In this document: positions 49,610 to 59,369 of the stretch, one piece after another | Layout: each line of letters begins with the position of its first letter | Position numbering within the stretch: position 1 is the first letter of the stretch | Assembly (NCBI RefSeq): GCF_902459465.1 | Contig: NC_047082.1 | Coordinates: 11,902,545 to 11,966,544 of the forward strand | Direction: 5' to 3' | DNA length: 64,000 nucleotides | Origin: Asterias rubens | Lineage: Eukaryota; Echinodermata; Asteroidea; Forcipulatida; Asteriidae | Notes under the pieces: generated by a model | Database searches by the model: none | Seen by the model: only the letters and a program-made list of their open reading frames with translations | Told to the model about the DNA's origin: nothing | Made by a program: the position numbers and the translations under genes

Positions 49610-50155
49610 GTCCAACTGTAGTCCCAACTGTAGTAATGACTGTCCCAACTGCAGTAATGACTGTCCCAACTGTATTAATGACTGTCCCAACTGTAGTAAT
49701 GACTGTCCCAACTGTAGTTATGACTGTCCCAACTGTAGTAATGACTGTCCCAACTGTACATTGTAGTAATGACTGTCCCAATTGTAGTAATGACTGTCCC
49801 AACTGTAGTTATGACTGTCCCAACTGTAGTAATGACTGTCCCAACTGTACATTGTAGTAATGACTGTCCCAACTGCAGTGGGGATAGACCAAGTTTATTT
49901 AACAATATTTTATCTGGTAGGGATGGTCACCACTTTAGTTGGGACAGTCATTGGTACAGTTGGGACAGTCGTTACTCTAGTTGGGACCCCCAGTCCCAAC
50001 TGTAGTAATGACTGTCCCAACTGCAGTGGGGATAGACCAAGTTCATTTAACAATATTTTATCTGGTAGGGATGGTCACCACTTTAGTTGGAACAGTCATT
50101 GGTACAGTTGGGACAGTCGTTACTCTAGTTGGGACCCCCAGTCCCAACTATAGAA
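49610..50155. repeat. GTCCCAACTGTAGTAATGAC minisatellite with inverted blocks
   Basis: About a dozen 21-bp units (49620-49870) are followed by two roughly 125-bp blocks with the inverse string (AGTTGGGACAGTC). Further AGTTGGGAC/GTCCCAACT pairs are at 50525-50600. Open frames of TVPTVVM repeats here are by-products. Confidence 0.95.
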
Positions 50156-50849
50156 AGAACTTGACTTAGCTTGTTCATTGTCTTGGCCCCTAGGCATGTT
50201 TAAGTGTTTGATGCCCACAAGTTCATCTCTATTTGTACAAGTAGGCTCAAACGCGTAACACTGTAATTTTCAACATAAAACTATATTAAGAATTTCTTGA
50301 GAATAATTAATTTACCCACTCAACAAACCCTTCTACTGCGCACCGCCGCGCTCCAGCCACAAAAGTACCGTCCTTTAAACTACACTGCTAAACAATTACC
50401 GACTTGATTTCAAGACTAGCTCACACCATGAAGCAGTCTACCACCATGCCCACACTGCACACATAACCAGCACACAGCAGCAAAAAAACAACCCTGGTAC
50501 CCTGCAACGCGCTGGTACCCTGCATTACTGTCCCAACTATAGTTGGGACGCCCCAACTTTAACACTCAAGTTGGGACCAGTCCCAACTATAGTTGGAACG
50601 ATTATCAAGTTGGGGCAGAACAGCCATTGTGTCTTAGTAAATCTATACTATAATAGCGCTTAAATCGCATGGGCGCTGCCATTGTTTTCACGTCAAGTGG
50701 TGCCCGCACCTTGCTGAATTGATGCGTACTGGGGTCAATTTCGCGGTACCCGTGGGTTGGGGTTGCGTTGTTTGTGACGTCACAGTCAAAGCGCAACCAT
50801 GCCCAACAGACTCTTCACAAAGTGTCTGTAATTGTATTTTTTTACGTTT

Positions 50850-51040
50850 TTTTATCAAAAGGGCATTTATGAATGGGAATAAAAGAGTAGTGACTCGTTC
50901 TTGCAGGGTCGTTGCTGTAAGCTAAAGGCCCTCACCTTTGGCTCGGGCCTTTATCACACGGCAATTCGACCCCGCCAGCTTTAAACGGCCGTGTAAGAAC
51001 TCGTCGCTACCCTTTTATTCCCTTATTTTATACCACAAAC
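50850..51040. mobile_element. Fold-back element with GGGAATAAAAG ends
   Basis: GGGAATAAAAGAGTAGTGAC and GTCGCTACCCTTTTATTCCC are close inverses. GGCCCTCACCTTTGGCTCGGG lies at the centre, a loop style like that of the element at 13346. Confidence 0.8.
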
Positions 51041-51169
51041 CCTTTTATAATTGTGCTTGGAATTGTATTCGTAAGATGGCTGCAACCACAACAAACTTCA
51101 CTATTTTTCTCAAAAGGACCAAAATATTGGCATTTATCAACCTTTTGCTTCATCTCAGTCGTTTGACTT

Positions 51170-51496
51170 TTATATGAAAGCCTGTGAAAATTTGAGGTAA
51201 ATTGGTCATCGAAGTTGCAAGAAAGTTGTGAGAGAAAAAACACCCTGGTTGGACGAGAGAAAAAACACCCTGGTTGGACGAATTTGTGCGTTTCATAGGA
51301 ATAAAAGACTACTGGCTAGAAGTCTTATTTTAGTGAGAAATTACCTCTTTCTCAAAATCTATGCTACTTCAGAGGGAGCCGTTTCTCACAATGTGTCTTA
51401 TACTATCAACAGCTCTCCAATGCTCGCTGCCAAGTCAGTTTTAAAGTTAATATTTGTTTTGAGAGAGTAATTACCAAGTGTGTACCTTCCCTTTAA
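51170..51496 (+). mobile_element. TTAA element, family A (diverged, left end lost)
   Basis: It contains AGCCTGTGAAAATTTGAGG, CTTCAGAGGGAGCCGTTTCT and a TTAA at 51493-51496. A 26-bp segment (GAGAAAAAACACCCTGGTTG) is doubled. Confidence 0.85.
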
Positions 51497-52037
51497 CAGT
51501 GAAGTGCTCTGCAATTCAAAGAGCGACCTCTGTTGGCAGACTAGTTTATTATTTTGTTTGAATAAAATTTAATCATGACTTTTGCTAAATTAACCATTTT
51601 CTAAGGTGTACAAACATAATGCATTTCTGATCTTATATTTCAACTCCAATTTGGAGTGATTGCATGGGCCTAGTATTATCAGCAACTCTATTTTATTTTA
51701 TCTTCAAGTACGCGCTAACCCTCCAATCAGATCAGACCTTTCTCTTACCAATGATGGTTAGTTTGGTATGAATGGTGAACATGGCAAAATTACGTCAAAT
51801 GGTGGAAAAAGTTTCATATCCTGCCACCACTTTTTCCATGTATTTTTACAAAAGGAATGTTTTTTATTTTGTTATAAAATACGATTTCATATCATAATGA
51901 ATAAAAAAAAAGGGATGGCAGGATACAGAAACTTTTCCCAATAGTGCTCCTTTTATTGATGACACTTGCTTAGTTTTCAAACGTTTCCTTTGTACTCCAG
52001 TTCTGTTACAGTTCTTGCCTCTATACAACTGTCTGAA

Positions 52038-52137
52038 ATGACAACATGCGGAACAATGTTTGACTTTGAAGAGACCAGACCAATAACGGAAACGAGCAAT
52101 GAACTCACGTTCAACATTGATATCAGTAACTCACAGG
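52038..52137 (+). CDS. GCKR: GCKR-like exon 1 (or first visible exon)
   Basis: It encodes MTTCGTMFDFEETRPITETS and on to NSQ; the donor GTAAGT starts at 52138. TTACAG ending at 52011 could be an acceptor instead. Confidence 0.75.
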
Positions 52138-55100
52138 GTAAGTCAGAGGAACTTTTTAAAAGCAGATATTTTAAACAGTGGGTGCATCTGAACTGAATAG
52201 TGTTACATGTAATTGCATGGCCAATAAAGCCCAAGCAGGCCTCAAAATGAACTGTGGTGCTGTTGCTCTGTAGCCCTTTGCAAAGTTCAAATAAATTTTC
52301 CTCATGGAAGTGCCACTTTACCAGAAGAAAATTGCTGTGCCCCTGCCTTCAAGGCCGGGCCCTGAAATAAGTTTGTTTATTTGCTTTTGGTCTATTAATT
52401 TAAAAAAAATATTATTATTATTATTATTATTTTATTTTTATGTATTTTTTTTTTTTTTTTTTGGGGGGGGGTTGAATTTTGACAGATGACTACATTTCGC
52501 ATACAATAGACACCTTGTTACATGTATGCTATAACAATCTCTACAGCGCCCTCACTGAGGTAAAGGGCGGCAGATTATTGGACAACAGCCATGACAGCTG
52601 TTCTTGGTGCGTAATTATGCGCACGTTACCTCATCGTAACAGAAGCTTTGCGCATTCTACAAGGTGGGGTCTATGGACAATGCTCAAATTTGATGTAATA
52701 GGAAAAATTGTACACAATCTTTTTTGCACTAGCTAATTCTATTTACCCTCAAAATATATTTTGTTACAGATTTGATTAAGCTTCTCTACTGTTGTGACAG
52801 CCAAATCTTCGAAGGATGGGATGCTTACAAAGGTTGCTGTACCTTCAGCAATGAAGTGATTTTCAAACTGCAGAGCATCTCTGAGGAAGTAGTTAACATC
52901 GTTAAAGAGCATGTATGTTTAAAAGTCATCCATTAATTATATAAGGGGCTGTGTCTGTTGTTATACGGCTTGTTATTAGAAGAGCGCCCTCACGAGGCCG
53001 TGTGTAACAACGTGCAGCATATGATATACATCGGTTTGTCTGCCATCCCCGAGGCTGTCATGTACAAATGAAATCGTTGTTTCCACTTACGCCAATTTTC
53101 GGAGACATTTTCCTCCAGGCAAAGGCTATCTGGTTGCTTGATGCTATCCATCTATTCACTGTAGTTTACTTCTGACACCATGTAATTGTGGCTGCCTGCA
53201 TACAACATTTACTTGTTACACACGGCCTTGTGAGGGCGCTCTTCTAATAACAAGTAAGCTTGGGCGATATCGATTTATTTTATTCACGATATATCGCCGA
53301 CAATATATCGCGATATTCGATATAATCGCGATTAATGAAATTTGACATCATCAGTCTTCAAACTGAAAGTTGTAGAAGAGACAGTCATAGCATAAGAGAG
53401 GTGTTCTAATGATCTATTCTTCTGGTTTTACTCCAAACCTATGGGGTGCAAGATGTCTCAGCTAGCAAAAACATCGCGATATTTAATCGATATTGCGATA
53501 TATCACGATTATCGTGATATATCGTGATATATCGCGATATATCGATATTTCGATTAAAACCAAATCCATCCATTACTAAGTAACGAGCGATGGAGAGCTG
53601 CTAATAGTATGAAACATAAAAAATGTAAGAAATGGCTCACTCTGAAGTAACATCGTTTTTTGAAAAAGAGGTAACTTCTCACTCAAATATTAAAAGACTT
53701 CAGGCCTGAAGCCTTTTATTAGGCATCTGAAAGCACACAAATTTGTGCAACAAGGTTTTTTTTCTTTCATTCTGACAACTTCGATGGCCGATTGAGTCAA
53801 CATTTTCACTGGTTTGTTTTTGTATGCATATTGCTTGCAGTAGTTTAATAAGCAGATATAGAGTTGTTCAAATAAGAAACAAGTCTTCACTGTTCCCTTG
53901 GACCCTGCAGTTGTTTAGTACAAAGCACTGGAAATCGACCAATGGTGGAAACGATCACAGTAATGTACACCAGTAAACTCATGTTCACCTTTGCGCTGTG
54001 CAATATGCGTAGCGCGCATCCTTAGCCATGGTACATGTGTTTTTGTAACACATCACATGATTGGTTCTCGACCAATAGAACTTCACAATTTGTTACTGAG
54101 GTATTACCACGTACAGACGTTTTATTCTAGTCTCTTTCTTATTTCGAGCTATCCCATTATGATAATCCCCGGGAAAGGGTGGTTTTAACTGTTGCTTCCA
54201 ACGCCTTTTGTCCCAGTCTGTACCAGGCCCCCGAAGCGTCAAATTTTGTCCAACACCGTGTCATCTTTGTGTAGGTGAGATAAAGTGTTGCCTGCATAGG
54301 GACTGCATGCCCTGACCAGGCTCCGTAATGTGAAGTATGCACAGCGATTCTTTTACAAAATGCACAGTACCCGAATTTCAGCGGGAAAAATAATTGCTTT
54401 TGGACACGACATTCATCGTACTGGGTTTAAACAAATTTAAAATTGAAACAACCTATTTTGTTTTCCATCTCAGAAAAAGGATCAGAGCTTCGGAAGCATT
54501 GTGTTCAGTGGATGTGGAACATCTGGCAGGATAGGCTTTCTAATAAGTGTGAGTATTTGTGGAACATCTGGCAGGATAGGCTTTCTAATAAGTGTGAGTA
54601 TTTGTGGATGGAACATCTGGCAGGATAGGCTTTCTAATAAGTGTGAGTATTTGTGGAACATCTGGCAGGATAGGCTTTCTAATAAGTGTGAGTATTTGTG
54701 GAACATCTGGCAGGATAGGCTTTCTAATAAGTGTGAGTATTTGTGGAACATCTGGCAGGATAGGCTTTCTAATAAGTGTGAGTATTTGTGGAACATCTGG
54801 CAGGATAGGCTTTCTAATAAGTGTGAGTATTTGTGGAACATCTGGCAGGATAGGCTTTCTAATAAGTGTGAGTATTTGATAAAAATGAAATGTAGTTTCA
54901 ACAGAAGAACCTACACTTAAGCTTGGGCGATATCGATTTATTTTATTCACGAGATAGGCCTATCGCCGAAAATATATCGCGATATTCGATATAATAGCGA
55001 TTAATTAAATTTGACATCATCAGTCTTCAAACTCCTTGTGAAAGTTGTAGAAGAGACAGTCATAGCATAAGAGAGGTGTTCTAATGATCTATTCTTCTGG

Positions 55101-57614
55101 TTTTACTCCAAACCTATGGGGTGCAAGATGTCTCAGCTAGGAAATACATCGCGATATTGCGATACTTAATCGATATTGCGATATATCGCGATATATTAAT
55201 TAAAGCCATTGGACCCTTTCGATAAACAGTATTGACCAAGGCCCACACTTCGTGTATCACAACTTCTATATCAAATAACAAACCTGTGAAAATTTAGGCT
55301 CAATCGGTCATCGAAGTCGGGAGAAAATAACTGGAAAACCCACCCTTGTATCCGCGCGTTTCGCCGTGTCATGACATGTGCTTAAAATAAATCTGTAAAC
55401 GAGAATTGATATTTTTTTACTGTTTTCTCAAAAAGTAAAGCATTTCATGGAATAATATTTCAAGACAAGTATTTCACCACTACCTTCTGTAAACCCTGTA
55501 AGTTATTTGTAAATCTGTACCGAAAGGGTCCAATGGCTTTAAACCAAATCGATGCGATATTGAAATCGTTTCCAAATTAGTATTACGATATTGGATAACA
55601 TCGTGGTATCTTCTAAGCTTCCCGACACTCCCTGTGTGGAGAGTGTGGAATGTATTTGGAATACAAAATGTAGGCCATCACTTAGCTATCATGGGTATTG
55701 GTACATTCTAGGGCCTCTTTCTGGCAGGCAAGATACTGCACTGGTCATGAATTTCCACTCAAAGTCAAGAGTTATAACAAGTAATAGTTTAACAAATTTT
55801 GAGCTGGCCCCATTTCTTCATATCAAAAATTACTACAAATCAGACGATGCAACAAAAGTTTAGATTTTCTAATATAACATACCAATTAAAATTTGATAAG
55901 GCGCTATTCCATCGAGATCATATCGCACTAGAAAGAAGTTAACATGGAAAAAGGTGAGTTTATGAAGAGGCAGATAGAGTAATAAATTCCCTAATGACTG
56001 TAGGGAGATTGTTCCAAATCATTGGCCCAGCCACACTGAAAGCCTTCAGACCGAGAACTTTTCTTTGCTTGCGGAACATTCAAGCGAGTGATATTTGATT
56101 TTATGACCGGAATAATATATGTCACATGCACGGTACAAAGGAGACGGCGGAGACCTTTAATTGAGCTTTCCCATTTATTCGCACTCAGTGTATAACATTA
56201 CACAGGTGAAACTATGAATAACAAATACATAAATAGCTTACTAAATGACACGAAAAATACACATTATTAAACAATTAAGAGAAGGGAGACAAAGGTGAAC
56301 CTAATCAGTCTAACAAAAACAACTTTAAATGCAGGACGAGATACACCAATAAAACAAACAATGACCGAGGGCTGATAATAAAGTGAAACTTGAATATAAG
56401 ACACTACAAAGACAAATCAGGCGTTTAAATTACAACAGTGAAATAACTAACATGACTAATACATTTAATAAACTTACATCATTGCCGGGAGAAACTCAGA
56501 TACTACGCCCGTGCACATGGTAAATGTTCTGCGGTATTCTGGGGGCATTCACCGGTATTCTGGTATAAACATTACATGAACCAACAATAAATATACAGGA
56601 AAAAACGGGGTCATTCTGAGGTATTCTGACATAAACGTTACATGAACCAACAATAAATATACAGGAAACAACGGGGTCATTCTGAGGTATTCTGACATAA
56701 ACGTTACATGAACCAACAATAAATATACAGGAAACAACGGGGTCATTCTGAGGTATTCTGACATAAACGTTACATGAACCAACAATAAATATACAGGAAA
56801 CAACGGGGGATTTATACACTAAGATTAATTCCAAGCAATATAGGCAATAATTATTCCAAGCAATTCCAAGCAATAAGTACTGAATGAAGCAGTAGCAAGA
56901 AAATGAATTAAACGAGAAATTAACTCCAGAGGCTATGAGCCAAAAGGGGGACCGAGTGAGTTGGCACAAACGGCGATAAATAACTATAAGGAAAACGGCA
57001 ACTTGCTGAGTATATCGAAGCAGGGAAATATTTACATAAGGGAAGTTTTGACTGCGAAGGTTTAAATAAAGATATTTATACATAAGGGAAGTAAATGCTA
57101 GAAATAACTGTTGTAAAAAAAATAAGGCTACTTACGGGAGATGGCTACGGAAAATTACATGTCTGAGTAGAACTAAAATAAACTCGAACAGAACGGATTC
57201 AGGAACAGAAATGAGGGTGTTCGCTGCAAGAATATATTTAGCAGCCAACGCCCACTACGTTGGTACCCGGGCATGCTGGACATTCCAAAGCAATACAAAG
57301 TAAATACCGGAAATGCAGTGATTAAAAATAAATAAAGGGGAAGGCGGGCAGGACAATACTTGAAATACCTTAGGATAATACAATGGAGGAATAATGATAA
57401 TACAATACAAGAAACACACTTATCGACGGAGATCACAATTACCTTTAATAACATTGACTGGTTTCAATTTCAGAAATCCGTAAATGCTTTATTAGTGAAG
57501 ATAGACTGCAAACCCTGCTGTGAGTATATCATTGCTGGTGGTGATGCCGCACTATTAACATCACAAGAATCTCCAGAAGACAGTCCAAAAGCTGGCGTCA
57601 AAGCTCTTCAGGAG
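52038..57614 (+). CDS. GCKR: Glucokinase regulatory protein-like gene, 5' part
   Basis: Four exons join in phase to 153 residues: 52038-52137, 52770-52912, 54474-54548 and 57474-57614. The rest (about 450 residues in the vertebrate protein) is not seen and must lie beyond the window or behind the GPCR. In vertebrates GCKR binds and inhibits glucokinase in the nucleus under control of fructose phosphates; it shares the double SIS fold with bacterial MurQ etherases. Visible matches: RPITETSNELT (human VPITEKSNPLT), LIKLLYCCDSQIF, the SIS sugar-phosphate loop SGCGTSGRIGFLIS, and EYIIAGGDAALLTSQESPED (human TYLIAGGDRSVVASREGTED). Spacing from FLIS to IAGGD equals the human spacing. The start is uncertain: ATG at 52038 is used, but exon 1 could begin at acceptor 52011 with earlier exons upstream. 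Exon 3 is followed by a tandem array copying its end. Confidence 0.85.
52770..52912 (+). CDS. GCKR: GCKR-like exon 2
   Basis: The acceptor TTACAG ends at 52769 and the donor GTATGT starts at 52913. It encodes DLIKLLYCCDSQIF and LQSISEEVVNIVKEH. It has no start codon of its own and was found by phase and homology. Confidence 0.85.
52969..53254. mobile_element. Inverted-repeat element, 42-bp ends
   Basis: CTTGTTATTAGAAGAGCGCC and GGCGCTCTTCTAATAACAAG are exact inverses, and the match continues inward with one mismatch to TGTGTAACAA. It lies in a GCKR intron. Confidence 0.92.
53262..53575 (+). mobile_element. GCTTGGGCGATATCG element, copy 1 (right end replaced)
   Basis: It starts GCTTGGGCGATATCGATT, contains AAGTTGTAGAAGAGACAGTC and a run of ATATCGCGATAT motifs. 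The right end is replaced by family A sequence (from about 53578). Confidence 0.88.
53578..53850 (-). mobile_element. TTAA element, family A (both ends damaged)
   Basis: It contains AGTAACGAGCGATGGAGAG, GAAAGCACACAAATTTGTGC and TGGTTTGTTTTTGTATGCAT in inverted family order; no termini remain. Confidence 0.8.
54474..54548 (+). CDS. GCKR: GCKR-like exon 3 (SIS loop)
   Basis: The acceptor TCTCAG ends at 54473 and the donor GTGAGT starts at 54549. It encodes KKDQSFGSIVFSGCGTSGR and IGFLIS. The last 31 bases and the donor form the first unit of the 45-bp array. Confidence 0.85.
54518..54880 (+). repeat. 45-bp tandem array with exon end and splice donor, 8 copies
   Basis: Units start at 54518, 54563, 54612, 54657, 54702, 54747, 54792 and 54837. 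Each reads AACATCTGGCAGGATAGGCT, TTCTAATAAG, TGTGAGTATTTGTGG. A 4-base ATGG insertion before unit 3 shifts its frame. As 45 is divisible by 3 and units lack stops, long open frames appear on both strands. Unit 1 overlaps GCKR exon 3. Confidence 0.96.
54918..55620 (+). mobile_element. GCTTGGGCGATATCG element, copy 2, split by family B element
   Basis: The left part is 54918-55199 and the right part from 55543 (ACCAAATCGATGCGATATTG) to TAAGCTT at 55620. Copy 3 shows these parts continuous around a TTAA. Confidence 0.88.
55200..55542 (+). mobile_element. TTAA element, family B (full copy)
   Basis: TTAA at 55200-55203 and 55539-55542; inverted ends AGCCATTGGACCCTTTCG and CGAAAGGGTCCAATGGCT. Internal strings ACAAACCTGTGAAAATTTAG and TCAATCGGTCATCGAAGTC are close to those of family A. 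Confidence 0.93.
55621..56530. other. GCKR intron, nothing recognised
   Basis: No exon. The open frame 55591-55863 lies partly in transposon sequence and resembles no known protein. Confidence 0.5.
56540..56808. repeat. Minisatellite, 66-bp unit, 4 copies
   Basis: The unit GGTCATTCTGAGGTATTCTG, ACATAAACGTTACATGAACC, AACAATAAATATACAGGAAA repeats almost exactly. The length is divisible by 3, so antisense open frames with repeated IVGSCNVY peptides result. Confidence 0.95.
57474..57614 (+). CDS. GCKR: GCKR-like exon 4
   Basis: The acceptor TTTCAG ends at 57473 and the donor GTAAAC starts at 57615. Forty-seven whole codons include CEYIIAGGDAALLTSQESPE. Confidence 0.88.
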
Positions 57615-57685
57615 GTAAACTTAACTATTACAGCTCGGAGAGGTTTGCTGTAACACCATGTGAATATCTCTTTTTGAGTAATATG

Positions 57686-58030
57686 ATAATAATATCGAAG
57701 TATTATATAGCGCACATGTCTGCCAATAAGGTACTCAATACGCTTAGATACATTTATACAGAAAGATCGGTTATTGAAAATTATGAATTCTGAGACCCAA
57801 TTATGTAGCACTTTATAAGTGTTAACAAGGTGCTACGGCGCATTTACATGTAGCAGCAATGAACACCGGGGCAAATCCCTTCTCTTTTCGATAAGTGCAC
57901 TGGGTTCTTTTACATGCGTTACACAACACATGGGACCAACGGTTTTACATTCCATCCGAAAGACAAAGCAATGGCTAAGTGTCTTGCTTAAGGACACAAG
58001 TGTCACGGCTGGGGATGTTGGTCCTGCAAA
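57686..58030 (+). repeat. Dispersed repeat, long form
   Basis: TATAGCGCACATGTCTGCC, AAGGTGCTACGGCGC, then GGGACCAACGGTTTTACATT and GTGTCTTGCTTAAGGACACA. The last part is of a type common in marine invertebrate genomes (recollection, not searched). A shorter copy is at 18128. Confidence 0.7.
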
Positions 58031-58287
58031 GAAGAAGACAATCAAAAAGAGATACTCGCATGTTATTACCTCAAATCTCTCATATAAGTATACTTCCACA
58101 TGCAAAGTTTCAAATCTTACTTAAACTATTACACTTTAAACTTAAAGGGAAGGTATGCTTGTACGTTTGGTAACCACTCTTGAAGTGAGTGGCAGTAAAA
58201 CAAAAAAGAGTTAGGTTAGAAGCCTACAGCAGCTTTCTTTTTCTTTTTTTTCTTTTTATATTTTGTTTTTATTCCATATGCAACAAA

Positions 58288-58498
58288 GATTTAGAAATTG
58301 AGGTCTCGAAATCAAGCATCTGAAAGCACACGACTTTGTGTGACAAGGGTGTTTTATCTTTCAGTATTACTGTATCGCGCAACTTCGACCACCAATTAAG
58401 CTCAAATTTTCACCATTTGTTATTTTATGCATATGTTGAGATACAGCAATTGAGAAGTCTGGTCTTCGACAATTACCAATAGTGTCCAGTGTCTTTAA
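58288..58498 (-). mobile_element. TTAA element, family A (one half)
   Basis: It starts inside the element at GAGGTCTCGAAATCAAGCAT and ends at the terminus CCAATAGTGTCCAGTGTC with TTAA at 58495-58498. Confidence 0.9.
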
Positions 58499-58549
58499 AG
58501 CCCTGAGCCGACAATCATAAATCATGCTGTTACATTGTGCTACTCTACT

Positions 58550-58770
58550 ACTGACATAAATATACATCTTATAAATCGTTGCAGTACCTACTGCTAACAC
58601 ATACTGTAGGATTCGAACTGCCTCTAGCCACTTGGCTAGCTTGGTGATCTAGTGATGAGCATCTGCCCAAGCAATATGCAAAGGTCCTGGGTTCGAATCT
58701 CACTCGAGTTGTTTGTAGATTTTCTTTACAGAACTCCGGGAAAGTACTGAGTATACAGTGCTTAATAAGG
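58550..58770 (+). mobile_element. tRNA-derived SINE with minisatellite-type tail
   Basis: TTGGTGATCTAGTGATGAGC (box A region), GGTCCTGGGTTCGAATCTC (box B), then GAACTCCGGGAAAGTACTGA and GTATACAGTGCT. Upstream AGGATTCGAACTGCCTCTAG matches 237-256, directly before the 55-bp array. Confidence 0.78.
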
Positions 58771-58787
58771 GAATCAGTGTGTGGTGA

Positions 58788-58935
58788 AGAGGTTTTTAAC
58801 TAGTGGTTTAAACCCGCCAAAGGCCTGGTTCTTGATAATTTTACCGAGACGAAGTCGAGGTAAATTATCAAGAACCAGGCCTCGACGGTTTAAACCACTA
58901 GTTGAAAACCGATTCAACACACTTTGATTCCCATT
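58788..58935. mobile_element. Fold-back element, about 65-bp arms
   Basis: AACTAGTGGTTTAAACC and GGTTTAAACCACTAGTT, plus GGCCTGGTTCTTGATAAT and ATTATCAAGAACCAGGCC, form long arms around ACCGAGACGAAGTCGAGGT. Confidence 0.92.
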
Positions 58936-59369
58936 CATAAATACCTTTTCGGTCAAAAAAGTAGAATAAATGCAAAATTTTTAATTGTTCAATGATTTCT
59001 TTCAACACAACACCCCTCCAGCTATGAAATGGTAAGGCCCTTGGGTAAACAAGTTCTTAAAAGGAGATTGCTGTGCGCGTCGTGCGTATCGCGTGATGTG
59101 GCACAACTGGTCCAGCCGTTGCTCTCGACCAATAGGGATGAAGAAACGGTCTTACAACCACAGGTGCAAGCTCGCGTGTCACGCCCATGTTTCAACACTT
59201 TTTACTGGTGTTATATCATCCGTTCAAACAACCCCTCGTGATGCCCTCTCGACCAATCAGAATGGATAAACTGTCTTAGGTATTTATGAATACACATTAG
59301 TGTACGGGTAAAAATAAATTGTGAAACAAACATCTGAGAAGAGCTCAACGCTATCTTCCAATGGTTTGA

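Noticed and set aside
49480..50153. Repetitive protein of TVPTVVM units
   Set aside because: It is a translation of the 21-bp minisatellite (divisible by 3), open on both strands.
57819..58124. 101-residue frame after GCKR exon 4
   Set aside because: It translates the dispersed repeat at 57686-58030 and does not match the expected next GCKR segment.
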